In this document: positions 7,975 through 16,371 of the stretch, piece after piece
How positions within the stretch are numbered: position 1 is the first letter of the stretch
Layout: each line of letters opens with the position of its first letter
From: Mucilaginibacter sp. KACC 22773
GTDB taxonomy: Bacteria > Bacteroidota > Bacteroidia > Sphingobacteriales > Sphingobacteriaceae
Length of the DNA stretch: 64,000 nucleotides
Assembly: GCF_028736215.1 (NCBI RefSeq)
Contig: NZ_CP117883.1
Location: 1,364,001 to 1,428,000 of the forward strand
Direction of reading: 5' to 3'
Program-made: the position numbers and the translations under genes
Notes under the pieces: model-generated
Databases searched by the model: none
What the model saw: only the letters and a program-made list of their open reading frames with translations
Told to the model about the DNA's origin: nothing

Positions 7975-9870
7975 ATGCAAATCATCAACGAATACAATTT
8001 ATCCTATATATTGCGAAATGCGCCGGTAGGTATTTGCATAGTGGATGCAGCCACCCTGGTGGTCGAAATGGCTAATGCTCATTTTTTGAAATTGACCGGT
8101 AAGCCGGAAGAGGCGGTTTTGGGGAAGCATTACCGGGAAATATTTCCTTTGGACAGGCTTGATCAGGATGAAATGATCCTTAATAAAGCCGTCCAGGAAG
8201 GTCGCCCATATACCGCCAGGGAAAGGGAGATGCTGCAGTTACATGACGGTGAGAAAGAAATGGTAATGGTTAGTTTTGTTTACTCTCCAATAAAAAACAG
8301 CAAAGGTAGTGTTACCAGCTTAGCTGTATGGCTGCTGGAGAATACCGCGCACGGACTGAATGAAGAACTGGCCGCTACCAACGAAGAATTTGCTGCCGCC
8401 AATGAAGAACTTGCCGCGGCTAATGAAGAGCTGGCGGCCACCAATGACGCGTTGATTGAAACCCAGGCCAACCTTCAGCGGAGCGAGAAATTGTTCCGGT
8501 CAATTGCCCTGAATATTCCCGGGTCGCTGATTATGGTGATTGACAGGAACCACCGGTATATAACCATTGAGGGCGATATCATGGAAAAGATGGGTTTTGA
8601 CCGGCAGAAATATGAAGGCAGGCATCCCTCGGAGGTTTCGCCCGAACGCTATGAAGCCTCCCGCCACCTATATGAAAGGGTGATAAACGGCGACCAGTTT
8701 TCGATTGAATGGAAAACTGAGGACGGCGAATTTTATATTGTACATTTTGTACCGTTAAAAAACGAACGAAACGAAGTAGATGCCGGCCTGATCATTACCC
8801 TTGATATTACCGGCATTAAGCAGGCCGAAGAAAAAAGCGCGAAGCTGGCCGCAATCGTCCAATCATCTGACGATGCTATCGTTGGCAAAACACTGGAAAG
8901 CGTGATAACCAGTTGGAATGCAGCAGCCGAACGGATATTTGGCTATACGGAAGACGAGATGATAGGCCAGACAATTTATAAGATTATCCCTTCTGACCGC
9001 CAGGATGAAGAGCCTCAAATACTGGCCCGTTTAAAAAAAGGAGAGCGGGTAGATCATTTTGAAACCAAACGCCTAACCAAAGACGGGCGCTTACTGGATA
9101 TTTCATTAACAATTTCTCCCATTAAAGATGCGCAGGGCAATATTATTGGTTTATCTAAAATAGCCCGGGATATTACCGAAAAAAAACAGGAAGAGCAGCG
9201 GAAGAATGATTTTATCGGGATGGTTAGCCATGAACTTAAAACACCGCTCACCTCGCTTAGTGCTATCATCCAAATGGGCACCACTAAGCTCAGGAACAGC
9301 GAGGACGAATTTTTATCCGGCGCCATGGAAAACGCCAGCCGCCAGGTTAAAAAGATGACCAGTATGATCAATAGTTTTCTGAATATTTCGCGGCTGGAAT
9401 CGGGGCAACTGCTTATCGAAAAAGAACCTTTCAGGCTTGATGAACTACTGCGCGAAACCCTGGAAGAAACTAAACTCACCGTGAGCAGTCATATTTTTAG
9501 CCTCAATGAATGTAACGATATCACGGTGAATGCTGATCGCGATAAAATCAGTTCTGTTATCTCCAACCTCATCAGCAATGCGGTAAAGTATTCGCCCCGG
9601 GGAAAATTAATTGACATTCGATGCCAAACTGAAGGAAAAATGGTGGTTGTGAGTGTAAAAGATGAAGGGATAGGCATTAAAGCATCAGAAATTGACCGGG
9701 TATTTGACAGGTACTATCGCGTTGAAAATCGCGATTTACGTCATATTTCCGGTTTCGGCATCGGCCTGTATCTAAGCGCCGAAATTATTAAAAGGCATGA
9801 TGGCAAAATATGGGCAGAAAGCGAAAGCGGCAAAGGCTCTACGTTTTATTTTACGCTGCCGCTGGCCTAA
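7975..9870 (+). CDS. Multi-PAS soluble sensor histidine kinase
   Basis: A 631-residue kinase without membrane segments, so it senses a cytosolic signal. Order: PAS1 (about 5-122), a six-heptad coiled coil (129-170), PAS2 (about 170-285), PAS3 (about 287-402), HisKA with FIGMVSHELKTPLTSL (phospho-acceptor H419), and HATPase_c with the N box ISNLISNAVKYSP, G1 box DEGIGI and G2 box FGIGLYLS. No receiver domain is fused. A lone receiver gene 3.9 kb downstream (13759-14148) and the nearby Crp/Fnr gene are possible partners, but nothing in the sequence proves pairing. Ligand unknown; no haem- or flavin-binding motif stands out. Confidence 0.92.
   Translation: MQIINEYNLSYILRNAPVGICIVDAATLVVEMANAHFLKLTGKPEEAVLGKHYREIFPLDRLDQDEMILNKAVQEGRPYTAREREMLQLHDGEKEMVMVSFVYSPIKNSKGSVTSLAVWLLENTAHGLNEELAATNEEFAAANEELAAANEELAATNDALIETQANLQRSEKLFRSIALNIPGSLIMVIDRNHRYITIEGDIMEKMGFDRQKYEGRHPSEVSPERYEASRHLYERVINGDQFSIEWKTEDGEFYIVHFVPLKNERNEVDAGLIITLDITGIKQAEEKSAKLAAIVQSSDDAIVGKTLESVITSWNAAAERIFGYTEDEMIGQTIYKIIPSDRQDEEPQILARLKKGERVDHFETKRLTKDGRLLDISLTISPIKDAQGNIIGLSKIARDITEKKQEEQRKNDFIGMVSHELKTPLTSLSAIIQMGTTKLRNSEDEFLSGAMENASRQVKKMTSMINSFLNISRLESGQLLIEKEPFRLDELLRETLEETKLTVSSHIFSLNECNDITVNADRDKISSVISNLISNAVKYSPRGKLIDIRCQTEGKMVVVSVKDEGIGIKASEIDRVFDRYYRVENRDLRHISGFGIGLYLSAEIIKRHDGKIWAESESGKGSTFYFTLPLA
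8359..8484 (+). repeat. In-frame heptad repeat (signalling coiled coil) within the kinase gene
   Basis: Residues 129-170 of the kinase consist of six exact 7-residue units, four of the form NEEhAAx (with A, T or F variation) then two degenerate ones. At DNA level this is an imperfect 21-bp tandem repeat. It predicts a rigid parallel coiled coil linking PAS1 to PAS2, as seen in CheR/CheB-PAS fusion linkers. Repeat number could vary by slippage. Confidence 0.85.
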
Positions 9871-9960
9871 GGAAATAATAACAGTTTTTGTTTTAGCGTG
9901 CCTTTATACCCGATAGGTTTTACAATCTTAGCAAACACAGGTCGGCCCTTATTGCTGATT

Positions 9961-11595
9961 TTAACCGGCTTCCAAAATACTGTTGGCGCGCTTTAATGCG
10001 TTTTCAAAAGTATCTTTAACGTTTCCCTTACCAATTTGAAATAATAAACGCGCTTTTTTCAGCTCATTCATAACCTGTCCGCTGGCAACCTCGGCTAAAA
10101 CCAGTTTTGTTCCGTTGTTTTTTGTTGTTGCATGTACTTCGTGCAACACCCTGATGCCGGTAGCATCAATAACCGGCACGTTCCGCATCCGGATGATCAG
10201 CACACGGGCCGGGTTTTCAATAACCTTCATTGCATCCTTAAACTTATAAGCCGCGCCAAAAAATAAAGGGCCGTTAATCTCAAAAACATCCAGGCCTTCA
10301 GGCATATCATCCTGATTAAATAACTCGCCTGGCAAAACATCCGCTTGTTGTACAGAACTGGCCTGCATCATTTTCCGCATAAACAGGAACGCGGCCAGGA
10401 TCATGCCGATTTCGATTGCCACTGTCAGGTCAACCAATACAGTTAGCGCAAAAGTGGTAATTAAAACTACGGCATCGCTTTTGGAGCCCTTAAGTACCGA
10501 TTTGAAACTCTCCAGCTCGCTCATATTCCAGGCAACCACAACCAATATTCCGGCCAATGTCGGCATCGGGATCAAGGCAGCCCATTTGCCCGCAAACAGC
10601 ATAATAATTAACAAAGTGAGTGCATGAACAATCCCGGCCACCGGCGTTCTGCCGCCGTTTTTTATATTAGTGGCCGTCCGTGCTATAGCCCCGGTGGCAG
10701 GTATCCCCCCAAACAGCGATGAACAAATATTGGCCAGCCCCTGGGCAATCAATTCTGTATTGGATCGGTGGTTTCCGCCGGTCATGCCATCGGCCACTAC
10801 TGCCGATAACAAGGATTCGATGCTGCCCAGCAATGCAATGGTAATGGCCGGCCTTATTAATTGCTGAATGGTAGCGAAACTGACACCGGGAATTACCGGC
10901 CGGGGCAGGGATGACGGTATAGCGCCAAAACGGCTGCCGATGGTTTCGACAGGTAAATGAAAAAAACTTACGGCAAAGGTGGTAACCAGGATGGCAATCA
11001 GCGAACCAGGCACCCTGTGTGTTACCCTGGGCCAAAGCAAAACCAGGCCCAGGGTAACCACCCCGATACCGGCCGCGTATGGATTGACCGAAGAAATATG
11101 CTGGCCAAAAGCCAGCCATTTGCTGATAAAATCGGCGGGAACGCTGCCCATATGCAGTCCCAGGAAATCCTTAACCTCCGAGGAAAAAATAATGAGCGCT
11201 ATGCCCGTAGTGAAGCCGGTAATTAAGGGGTAGGGGACATATTTGATGGCATTGCCTAATTTGGTAACACCCATAACAATTAACAATACACCGGCCATAA
11301 AAGTGGCGATGATTAGTCCGTTGATGCCAAATTGCTGTACAATGCCATAAACTACCACGATAAAAGCCCCTGTTGGCCCGCCTATCTGTACCCGGCTTCC
11401 ACCCAGTGCCGAAATGATTAGCCCGGCGATAATGGCTGTGAAAATTCCCTTCTCGGGCGATACGCCGGAGGCGATGGCAAACGCTATAGCCAAAGGCAGG
11501 GCCACAATGCCCACAATGGTCCCGGCAATCAAATCTTTAAAGAATTGTTCTTTCCGGTAATGCTTTAGGGTATCTATGAGTTTGGGCTTAAACAT
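9961..11595 (-). CDS. SulP-family anion transporter with STAS domain
   Basis: A 544-residue inner-membrane protein of the SulP/SLC26 family. The N-terminal transmembrane domain (about 1-410) starts with the signature around GTIVGIVALPLAIAFAIASG and contains the GGSRVQIGGPTGAF core loop; a cytosolic STAS domain follows (about 435-540, with LIIRMRNVPVIDATGIRVL). Family members carry sulfate, bicarbonate, or dicarboxylates; the substrate cannot be assigned here, and no sulfate-assimilation or carbonic anhydrase gene is adjacent. It is last in a tight minus-strand operon after two methyltransferase paralogues, with a 4-base gap. Confidence 0.92.
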   Translation of the reverse strand: MFKPKLIDTLKHYRKEQFFKDLIAGTIVGIVALPLAIAFAIASGVSPEKGIFTAIIAGLIISALGGSRVQIGGPTGAFIVVVYGIVQQFGINGLIIATFMAGVLLIVMGVTKLGNAIKYVPYPLITGFTTGIALIIFSSEVKDFLGLHMGSVPADFISKWLAFGQHISSVNPYAAGIGVVTLGLVLLWPRVTHRVPGSLIAILVTTFAVSFFHLPVETIGSRFGAIPSSLPRPVIPGVSFATIQQLIRPAITIALLGSIESLLSAVVADGMTGGNHRSNTELIAQGLANICSSLFGGIPATGAIARTATNIKNGGRTPVAGIVHALTLLIIMLFAGKWAALIPMPTLAGILVVVAWNMSELESFKSVLKGSKSDAVVLITTFALTVLVDLTVAIEIGMILAAFLFMRKMMQASSVQQADVLPGELFNQDDMPEGLDVFEINGPLFFGAAYKFKDAMKVIENPARVLIIRMRNVPVIDATGIRVLHEVHATTKNNGTKLVLAEVASGQVMNELKKARLLFQIGKGNVKDTFENALKRANSILEAG

Positions 11596-11599
11596 CGGC

Positions 11600-12253
11600 T
11601 TATTCTTTAATCCACATTTTTAATAGCCTGCTGTAGGAATTGTTTACCAGCTGATAACCAGGCGGAACCTGGCCGCCGGGGGTATGAAAGGTAACCAGCC
11701 GCGTTTTTGAAGGCTTTTCGGCCAGCATTTGGTAAACCAGCCTGCTATACTGGTCATACAGTTCAAAGGAAGTTTCAACAGCATAATCTATGCGGCTATC
11801 GGGTTCAATATTTTCGTAGAATGGGTTGTAGAAATAAAAATGATCGTAGTTGTTAAATTCCAGTTCAGTCAGGTTCCCGTGTGTAAAAGTTACATTGGGC
11901 AAATCTATCCCGGCTTTGGCTGCCTCGGCAAAATTGTATAGTTCGCGCCGCTGTTCAATACCCGAGAACGTTGTTTCGGGATGGAAAAAACCGGCGGTGA
12001 TACAAAATTTGCCAACGCCGCTGCCGATATCCAAAACCCTGGTATTAGGAATGGCCAGGAAATTGCCCGCTATTTTGGCAATCTCCACGGGTGTCCAGTG
12101 CATTTGCGACAGCTTCCGGATATGTTCGGGATACAACTCGTCAAAAGCACTGTCATGGTAAAACAGGGATGGGTTTAATAGCTCATTAAGCATTCTTTTA
12201 TTTTTGGAAGGATAAAAATTTTTAAAAACGGGGGTAAAAATTGGAGTTTCCAT
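11600..12253 (-). CDS. Class I SAM-dependent methyltransferase, copy 2
   Basis: A 217-residue Rossmann methyltransferase. Motif I, RVLDIGSGVGKFC, binds S-adenosylmethionine; the acidic residue ending strand 2 is in SGIEQRREL; motif IV is the unusual HFYFYNPFYENI, in place of the NPPY of N-methyltransferases. It is the tandem paralogue of the next gene upstream, sharing the LYPEH, HWTP, DIGSG, FYFYN and KMWIK blocks; I estimate roughly half of the residues identical. The start at 12253 is preferred over an internal Met21 because the paralogue has the same-length leader. Gaps of 4 bases on both sides imply an operon with the SulP gene. Target unknown. Confidence 0.82.
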   Translation of the reverse strand: METPIFTPVFKNFYPSKNKRMLNELLNPSLFYHDSAFDELYPEHIRKLSQMHWTPVEIAKIAGNFLAIPNTRVLDIGSGVGKFCITAGFFHPETTFSGIEQRRELYNFAEAAKAGIDLPNVTFTHGNLTELEFNNYDHFYFYNPFYENIEPDSRIDYAVETSFELYDQYSRLVYQMLAEKPSKTRLVTFHTPGGQVPPGYQLVNNSYSRLLKMWIKE

Positions 12254-12257
12254 CGGG

Positions 12258-12917
12258 TCAGGCTTTAATCCACATTTTCATCAGGCCATTGCAGGCTATA
12301 TCTGCCAGCCTGAAGCCGGATGGTATTTCCTGCTCCAGGCTATGAAAGGTAACCAGCCTTGTTCCCAATGGCTTTTTATCCAGTTCGGCGCACAGGTACT
12401 GGTTATAGTAGGCATAAAGGCTTTGCGATAATTCCAGGCTATCATCTATTTTGTTTTCGGAATCGATATTTTCATAAAAGGAATTATAGAAATAAAAATG
12501 ATCAAACTCCCTAAAATTCACCTGGGTAATATTGGCATAGATGAAATTTACATTGGTCAATTTGGTATATCCTTTGGCTTCTTCAGACAGGCATATCAGC
12601 TCGTGCCGTTGTTCAACGCCATAAAAATAGGTTTCGGGAAAATGGTAGGCTGCAGCCAGGCAAAATTTACCGGCGCCACTGCCTATATCCAGTACCCGGG
12701 CGCCAGGCTCGGCCAAAAAATTGGCAGCGGTATGCGCAATGGCCAATGGTGTCCAATGTTTCGGCGATAGCAGCTGAAAATGTTCAGGGTACAGCCAGTC
12801 AAATGCGGCATCATTACTGAACAAGCCCGCATTCGGATTAATTTTTTTTTGTTTTACCAGGCCTTTGTTGACGTCATCTGCCGACGGGAAGAAAGGGAAA
12901 AAAGGGTAAGCTTCCAT
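12258..12917 (-). CDS. Class I SAM-dependent methyltransferase, copy 1
   Basis: A 219-residue paralogue of the downstream methyltransferase, first gene of the minus-strand trio (methyltransferase, methyltransferase, SulP). Motif I is RVLDIGSGAGKFC; the strand-2 block is YGVEQRHEL; the catalytic-site block is HFYFYNSFYENI, with Ser where copy 2 has Pro. The fold resembles DOT1/KMT-like bacterial methyltransferases of unknown substrate. Its promoter region (12918-13015) is shared with the divergent Crp/Fnr gene and contains a perfect Crp/Fnr-like palindrome, so it may belong to that regulon. Confidence 0.82.
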   Translation of the reverse strand: MEAYPFFPFFPSADDVNKGLVKQKKINPNAGLFSNDAAFDWLYPEHFQLLSPKHWTPLAIAHTAANFLAEPGARVLDIGSGAGKFCLAAAYHFPETYFYGVEQRHELICLSEEAKGYTKLTNVNFIYANITQVNFREFDHFYFYNSFYENIDSENKIDDSLELSQSLYAYYNQYLCAELDKKPLGTRLVTFHSLEQEIPSGFRLADIACNGLMKMWIKA

Positions 12918-12973
12918 TGCCGGTAAATTTAAATGCTTAGGTAACCCGGTTTTCCGTACCAGATCAACGCAGG

Positions 12974-12991
12974 AACTGATATTTATCAGTT
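12974..12991. promoter_or_regulatory. Crp/Fnr-type operator, site 1 (crp / methyltransferase divergent promoter)
   Basis: A perfect 18-base inverted repeat, AACTGATA-TT-TATCAGTT, containing the core TGAT-ATTT-ATCA, which follows the Fnr-box layout TGAT-N4-ATCA. Its centre is 33 bases before the Crp/Fnr start codon and 65 bases before the divergent methyltransferase gene, a position that suits autoregulation. Binding by the adjacent protein is inferred. Confidence 0.6.
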
Positions 12992-13015
12992 TTTAAAAAA
13001 TCCGTACCTTAGCAT

Positions 13016-13723
13016 ATGAGCCTATCCGGAATTTTTCCAATCGACAGGTGGAATTTTACCACGCAATCAACGCTTCATGTGCTTTCCGAAGCCGACCATG
13101 CAGATTTACTTGCGCACCACAGCGATCAGCATTACCAGAAAGGCGACGTGATTTTCAGGGAAGGTACCGTACCCTCGGGCATATTTTTAATTAAAAGGGG
13201 CAAAGTCAAAAAATACAAGGTTGATAATACCGCGAAAGAACAAATCTTTTATGTAGCCAACCAGGGCGAGTTATTCGGTTACCACGCAGTGCTGTCTGAT
13301 GAACGGTACCCAGACTCGGCGGCGGCTATTGAAGATAGCCTGATAAGTTTTATACCCAAGGAAGATTTTATCAGCATTTTACACAGGTCACCGGCTTTTA
13401 CCTGGCGGCTGCTCAAGGCGTTAAGCCATGAATTTACAGTATTAACCAACAGTATTTCGGTAATCGCGCAGCGCACAGCCTCAGAACGGCTGGCCATAGC
13501 CCTTATCGTGCTCCGGGAGAAATATAAAGTAGAAGGTGCCGATGAAAAAAATATTGTTTTAAATATCACCAGGCTCGATCTGGCTAATATGGCGGGCATT
13601 GCACAAGAAAACGTAATTCGCTTATTAAAGGAGTTTAAAGCAGAAGGCATCGTAGAAACTGATGGCCGTAAAATATGGGTTAAAGACTTACAGCGGCTGA
13701 TCAAAAAATCAAACTATAAATAA
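13016..13723 (+). CDS. Crp/Fnr-family transcriptional regulator
   Basis: A 235-residue regulator. Residues about 25-145 form the cyclic-nucleotide-binding-type beta roll (GDVIFREGTVPSGIFLIKRGKVK; GELFGYHAVLSDERYP), joined by a long helix to a winged HTH (about 150-225, recognition helix near AQENVIRLLKEF). There is not a single cysteine in the protein, so it cannot carry the oxygen-sensing Fe-S cluster of classical Fnr; the cAMP-contacting arginine of Crp is not obvious either. The E and R of the recognition helix match the Fnr pattern E-x-x-x-R that reads TGA half-sites. A TACCTTAG -7-like box (13005-13012) ends only 3 bases before the ATG, so the mRNA may be leaderless. Confidence 0.9.
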   Translation: MSLSGIFPIDRWNFTTQSTLHVLSEADHADLLAHHSDQHYQKGDVIFREGTVPSGIFLIKRGKVKKYKVDNTAKEQIFYVANQGELFGYHAVLSDERYPDSAAAIEDSLISFIPKEDFISILHRSPAFTWRLLKALSHEFTVLTNSISVIAQRTASERLAIALIVLREKYKVEGADEKNIVLNITRLDLANMAGIAQENVIRLLKEFKAEGIVETDGRKIWVKDLQRLIKKSNYK

Positions 13724-13758
13724 GCCGGCCACCTAACCGGTTGCTTTATGCTGACGGG

Positions 13759-14148
13759 TTAAGCGTGGTCGGTAGTTTCCCGGCGCTTATGGCGTTGGGG
13801 TAAATATTTTCTGATTACCTGGTATAGTTTATGCAGCTCAAACGGCTTTTGGATATAATCATCAAAGCCAAATTGCCGGTATTTTGCTTCAATTTGGTTA
13901 TCACAGCTAAAAGCGATTACCGGCAGGTGTGGGAAATGCGCTTTTATCCACTGGCTAACCTGCCCCGCCGAATTGTGGCTGAGCCAACAGTCAAGTAAAA
14001 CCAGTTTGGGGTGATGGCGCCTGATCATTTCCAACGCATTTTCGTTCGTATCGTCCAGGCTGCAAACCCGGTAGCCTTCCATTTGTAAAGCAGTGGCTAC
14101 CACATCCAGGGTAGCGGCATCCGCTTCTTGTACCATAATTGTTTCCAT
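13759..14148 (-). CDS. Stand-alone response-regulator receiver protein
   Basis: A 129-residue single receiver domain with no output domain. Phospho-acceptor D53 lies in KLVLLDCWLS; the conserved Ser is S81 in IAFSCDN; the lysine is K101 in YIQKPF. The usual acidic pair near the N-terminus is E8 and D10, slightly off pattern. Such proteins relay phosphate or act by protein contact. It lies convergent to the Crp/Fnr gene and 3.9 kb from the PAS kinase, its nearest possible partner. The arginine- and histidine-rich tail (residues 119-123) is not part of the fold. Confidence 0.88.
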   Translation of the reverse strand: METIMVQEADAATLDVVATALQMEGYRVCSLDDTNENALEMIRRHHPKLVLLDCWLSHNSAGQVSQWIKAHFPHLPVIAFSCDNQIEAKYRQFGFDDYIQKPFELHKLYQVIRKYLPQRHKRRETTDHA

Positions 14149-14395
14149 AAACTTTTAATTTTTAGATGAAAAGATAGAAACCGGAACAAACGTATAAGTA
14201 GCCAGCAAAAAGGTAAATAAAGTTAAGCATAAATTGTGCTTTCCCCGATGGTGCTTTTTTAATTTTTGCTGTATTAAATTAGCAACCACCGGGTAAAGCG
14301 CTAAACTGTCGAATGCCCGTCCATGCATCCTGTTAATAACTTAAATAGCCATATCTTACTAAACTTGCTACTGAATAGTTTTTCCCTTACGAGCT

Positions 14396-15505
14396 TTAAA
14401 GAGCGTAAGACCTGGCCCGGGACCGTGCTTTTTTCTCTTCGATAGCCTGCAATAACTGGTCATATGGCTTGTTAAACTTTTCGATTGCCTCGGTTTCCAA
14501 TTGTGCGGTAACCTCATCAATATTGATCCCTATCTTTTTCAGGCGGGCCAGCGCCTGCACAGCTTCGTCTGTGCCCTGTTCCAACCTGCTTTCCGGCTGC
14601 CCATGATCGCGGTAGGCGTCCAGCGTTTCCAGTGGCACGGTATTCACGGTTTCGGGGCCAATAAGGGCCTCTATATACTTGGTATCCGCGAAAGATGGAT
14701 CTTTGGCGCCGGTGCTGGCCCATAACACGCGTTGCGGGTGGGCGCCGTTTTCCTGCAATTTTTTAAAGCGGTCGCTGCCGAAAACCCTTTTATATATCTG
14801 GTAAGCCTGTTTGGCGCAGGCAATCGCTATTTCACCCCTTAATTCGGGATAGCCCTTTTTTTCCAGCATAGGGTCTACCAGTACATCAATGCGGCTTAGG
14901 AAAAAGCTGGCTACCGAAGCAATTTGGTCAATTGGCTGGCCATCGGCCAAACGGTCTTCCAGTCCCGACAGGTAAGCGTCGGTAACGGCTTCATAGCGAT
15001 CCAGCCCAAACAGCAGCGTGATATTGATATTAATCCCCTCGCAGATAGCCCTGCGGATGGCGGGTAAACCTTCGGCGGTGGCGGGTATTTTGATCATTAC
15101 GTTTTTCCGGTCCGTCTTTCGCCAAAGTTCCGTTGCCTGCCTTATGGTCCTGCTGGTATCCCGCGCCAGGTGTGGCGAAACCTCCAGGCTGACAAAACCG
15201 TCATGCCCGGTTCTGAAAACGGGTTCGAACAGGTCGGCCGCCTCCCGGATATCTGTAATTGCCAGCTCATAAAAAATGGCCTCGTTGTTTTGGTACTTTT
15301 CTGCCAGTTCCCTGATCTGCTCGTCGTAATCAGCGCTACCGCTAATGGCTTTTTCAAAAATGGCCGGGTTCGAGGTCATGCCCCGCAGGCCGTCTTCTTC
15401 AATCATTTTTTTTAACCTGCCCGAGCGGATGAGCCCCCTGTCCAGCAAATCCAGCCAAATGCTTTGGCCGAACTCCTGAATTTGTTTGATTTTATTAGTT
15501 TCCAT
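14396..15505 (-). CDS. tal: Transaldolase
   Basis: A 369-residue transaldolase that moves a dihydroxyacetone unit between sugar phosphates in the non-oxidative pentose phosphate pathway. Recognisable blocks are QSIWLDLLDRGLI and GMTSNPAIFEKAI near the N-terminus, the Schiff-base lysine in MIKIPATAEGLPAI, and INITLLFGLDRYEAV. The length fits the long Tal form found in actinobacteria and cyanobacteria rather than the 220-residue form. Together with the phosphoketolase and acetate kinase at 31-34.5 kb it would regenerate pentose phosphates for acetate-forming fermentation. It is monocistronic, with a GC-rich inverted repeat in its leader. Confidence 0.92.
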   Translation of the reverse strand: METNKIKQIQEFGQSIWLDLLDRGLIRSGRLKKMIEEDGLRGMTSNPAIFEKAISGSADYDEQIRELAEKYQNNEAIFYELAITDIREAADLFEPVFRTGHDGFVSLEVSPHLARDTSRTIRQATELWRKTDRKNVMIKIPATAEGLPAIRRAICEGININITLLFGLDRYEAVTDAYLSGLEDRLADGQPIDQIASVASFFLSRIDVLVDPMLEKKGYPELRGEIAIACAKQAYQIYKRVFGSDRFKKLQENGAHPQRVLWASTGAKDPSFADTKYIEALIGPETVNTVPLETLDAYRDHGQPESRLEQGTDEAVQALARLKKIGINIDEVTAQLETEAIEKFNKPYDQLLQAIEEKKARSRARSYAL

Positions 15506-15814
15506 AATTCAATATTTTAAACAGCGGGACCCTGGGCCCGCTATCGTCAGTATGGTATTATATAGAAGCCGAAAATGAGATGCACAAGGATTAAACACTA
15601 TGCCTTGGCTTTCGATTTATAAAGGTGTTATGTGGTGAAATTAATTAACAGGTCCCTATACAATACTTATAGAACAAAGCTCATTTTTATTGGTTTGCAT
15701 TTTTTTTAATTGACAGGGAAAAATTTCAACCAAATTGAAAAAACGAAACCTGGGTTAAACTTTTTTAAAACACACTTGTTTTTGAGTTATTGGTCATCAA
15801 TAAAATTCAAGCTC
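15506..15814. other. 309-base intergenic region between transaldolase and DinB genes
   Basis: Divergent promoter region. Apart from the inverted repeat listed separately at 15523-15542, it is AT-rich. An upstream in-frame extension of the DinB gene covers part of it but does not look like protein. I see no RNA gene and no full Crp/Fnr box. Confidence 0.5.
15523..15542 (-). promoter_or_regulatory. GC-rich inverted repeat in the transaldolase leader
   Basis: A 20-base inverted repeat, six pairs (AGCGGG/CCCGCT) plus two inner pairs around one A-G mismatch, lies 18-37 bases before the transaldolase start. It could be a leader hairpin or an operator; the surrounding leader is AT-rich, which makes it stand out. 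Confidence 0.4.
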
Positions 15815-16342
15815 ATGAACGACACATTGTTTGCAAGTGAATTTGCCAGGGAACTGGAGGCCGAATCGCCGGCCAGTCTCAAATGCCTGGAGCGGATCCC
15901 ACTCCGGCTGTTTGGCTGGAAACCGCATGAAAGATCTATGGAAATGGGTTACCTGGCGTTGCTTGTGGCCGAGATACCCTTATGGATTACACATATCATC
16001 AAACATTCCGAGATCGACTTTGCTACCTTTCAGCATTTTAAACCGGATGATACGCAAGGCCTGGTAAATTATTTTAAACAAAACGTGGCAGGGGCTAAAG
16101 CAACCCTGTTAAATGTCGGCGAAGGTGAATTGGCAGAAACCTTTTATCTTAAAACAGGTGGCCGGGAATTGCTCCGGTCATCCAAAAAAGAGCAGGTAGA
16201 ATCGACGATTAACCATATGGTGCACCACCGCGGGCAACTAACAGTTTATATGCGCCTGAACGATATTGAGGTGCCATCAATATATGGGCCTTCGGCAGAC
16301 GACAGGAGTTTTACTTCGGCAAGTGGTGTACAGTATCTGTAA
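15815..16342 (+). CDS. DinB-family protein
   Basis: A 175-residue four-helix DinB/YfiT-like protein, a metal-binding fold often used by thiol-dependent or stress-induced enzymes. The helix-bundle pattern is visible with ITHIIKHSEIDF and the characteristic INHMVHHRGQLTVYMRL, whose histidines (HMVHHRGQ) supply metal ligands. The start at 15815 (MNDTLFASEF) is preferred; the open frame extends 35 codons further upstream, but that part lacks homology-like character. Function not assignable. It precedes the PRC-barrel gene on the same strand, but a 225-base gap with a repeat element separates them. Confidence 0.85.
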   Translation: MNDTLFASEFARELEAESPASLKCLERIPLRLFGWKPHERSMEMGYLALLVAEIPLWITHIIKHSEIDFATFQHFKPDDTQGLVNYFKQNVAGAKATLLNVGEGELAETFYLKTGGRELLRSSKKEQVESTINHMVHHRGQLTVYMRLNDIEVPSIYGPSADDRSFTSASGVQYL

Positions 16343-16371
16343 AAGTGTCCTGTAATGATTAGGTGAGGGTT

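Noticed and set aside
8280..8471. The repetitive stretch as a CRISPR-like or non-coding repeat
   Set aside because: The 21-bp units have no spacers and translate in frame to a heptad coiled coil inside the kinase gene.
9054..9479. 141-codon serine-rich open frame antisense to the kinase
   Set aside because: Shadow of the HisKA/PAS3 coding strand; composition is typical of antisense frames.
10667..11119. 150-codon open frame antisense to the SulP gene
   Set aside because: It is a shadow frame of a clearly conserved membrane protein and has no own features.
13016..13723. Classical oxygen-sensing Fnr
   Set aside because: The protein has no cysteine, so it cannot hold a [4Fe-4S] cluster; only the DNA-binding mode is Fnr-like.
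15789..15802. Fifth Crp/Fnr box before dinB
   Set aside because: Only the right half-site (ATCAA) fits; the left half has two mismatches.
15710..15814. 35-codon N-terminal extension of the DinB protein
   Set aside because: It is low-complexity and AT-rich; the DinB fold begins at the ATG at 15815.
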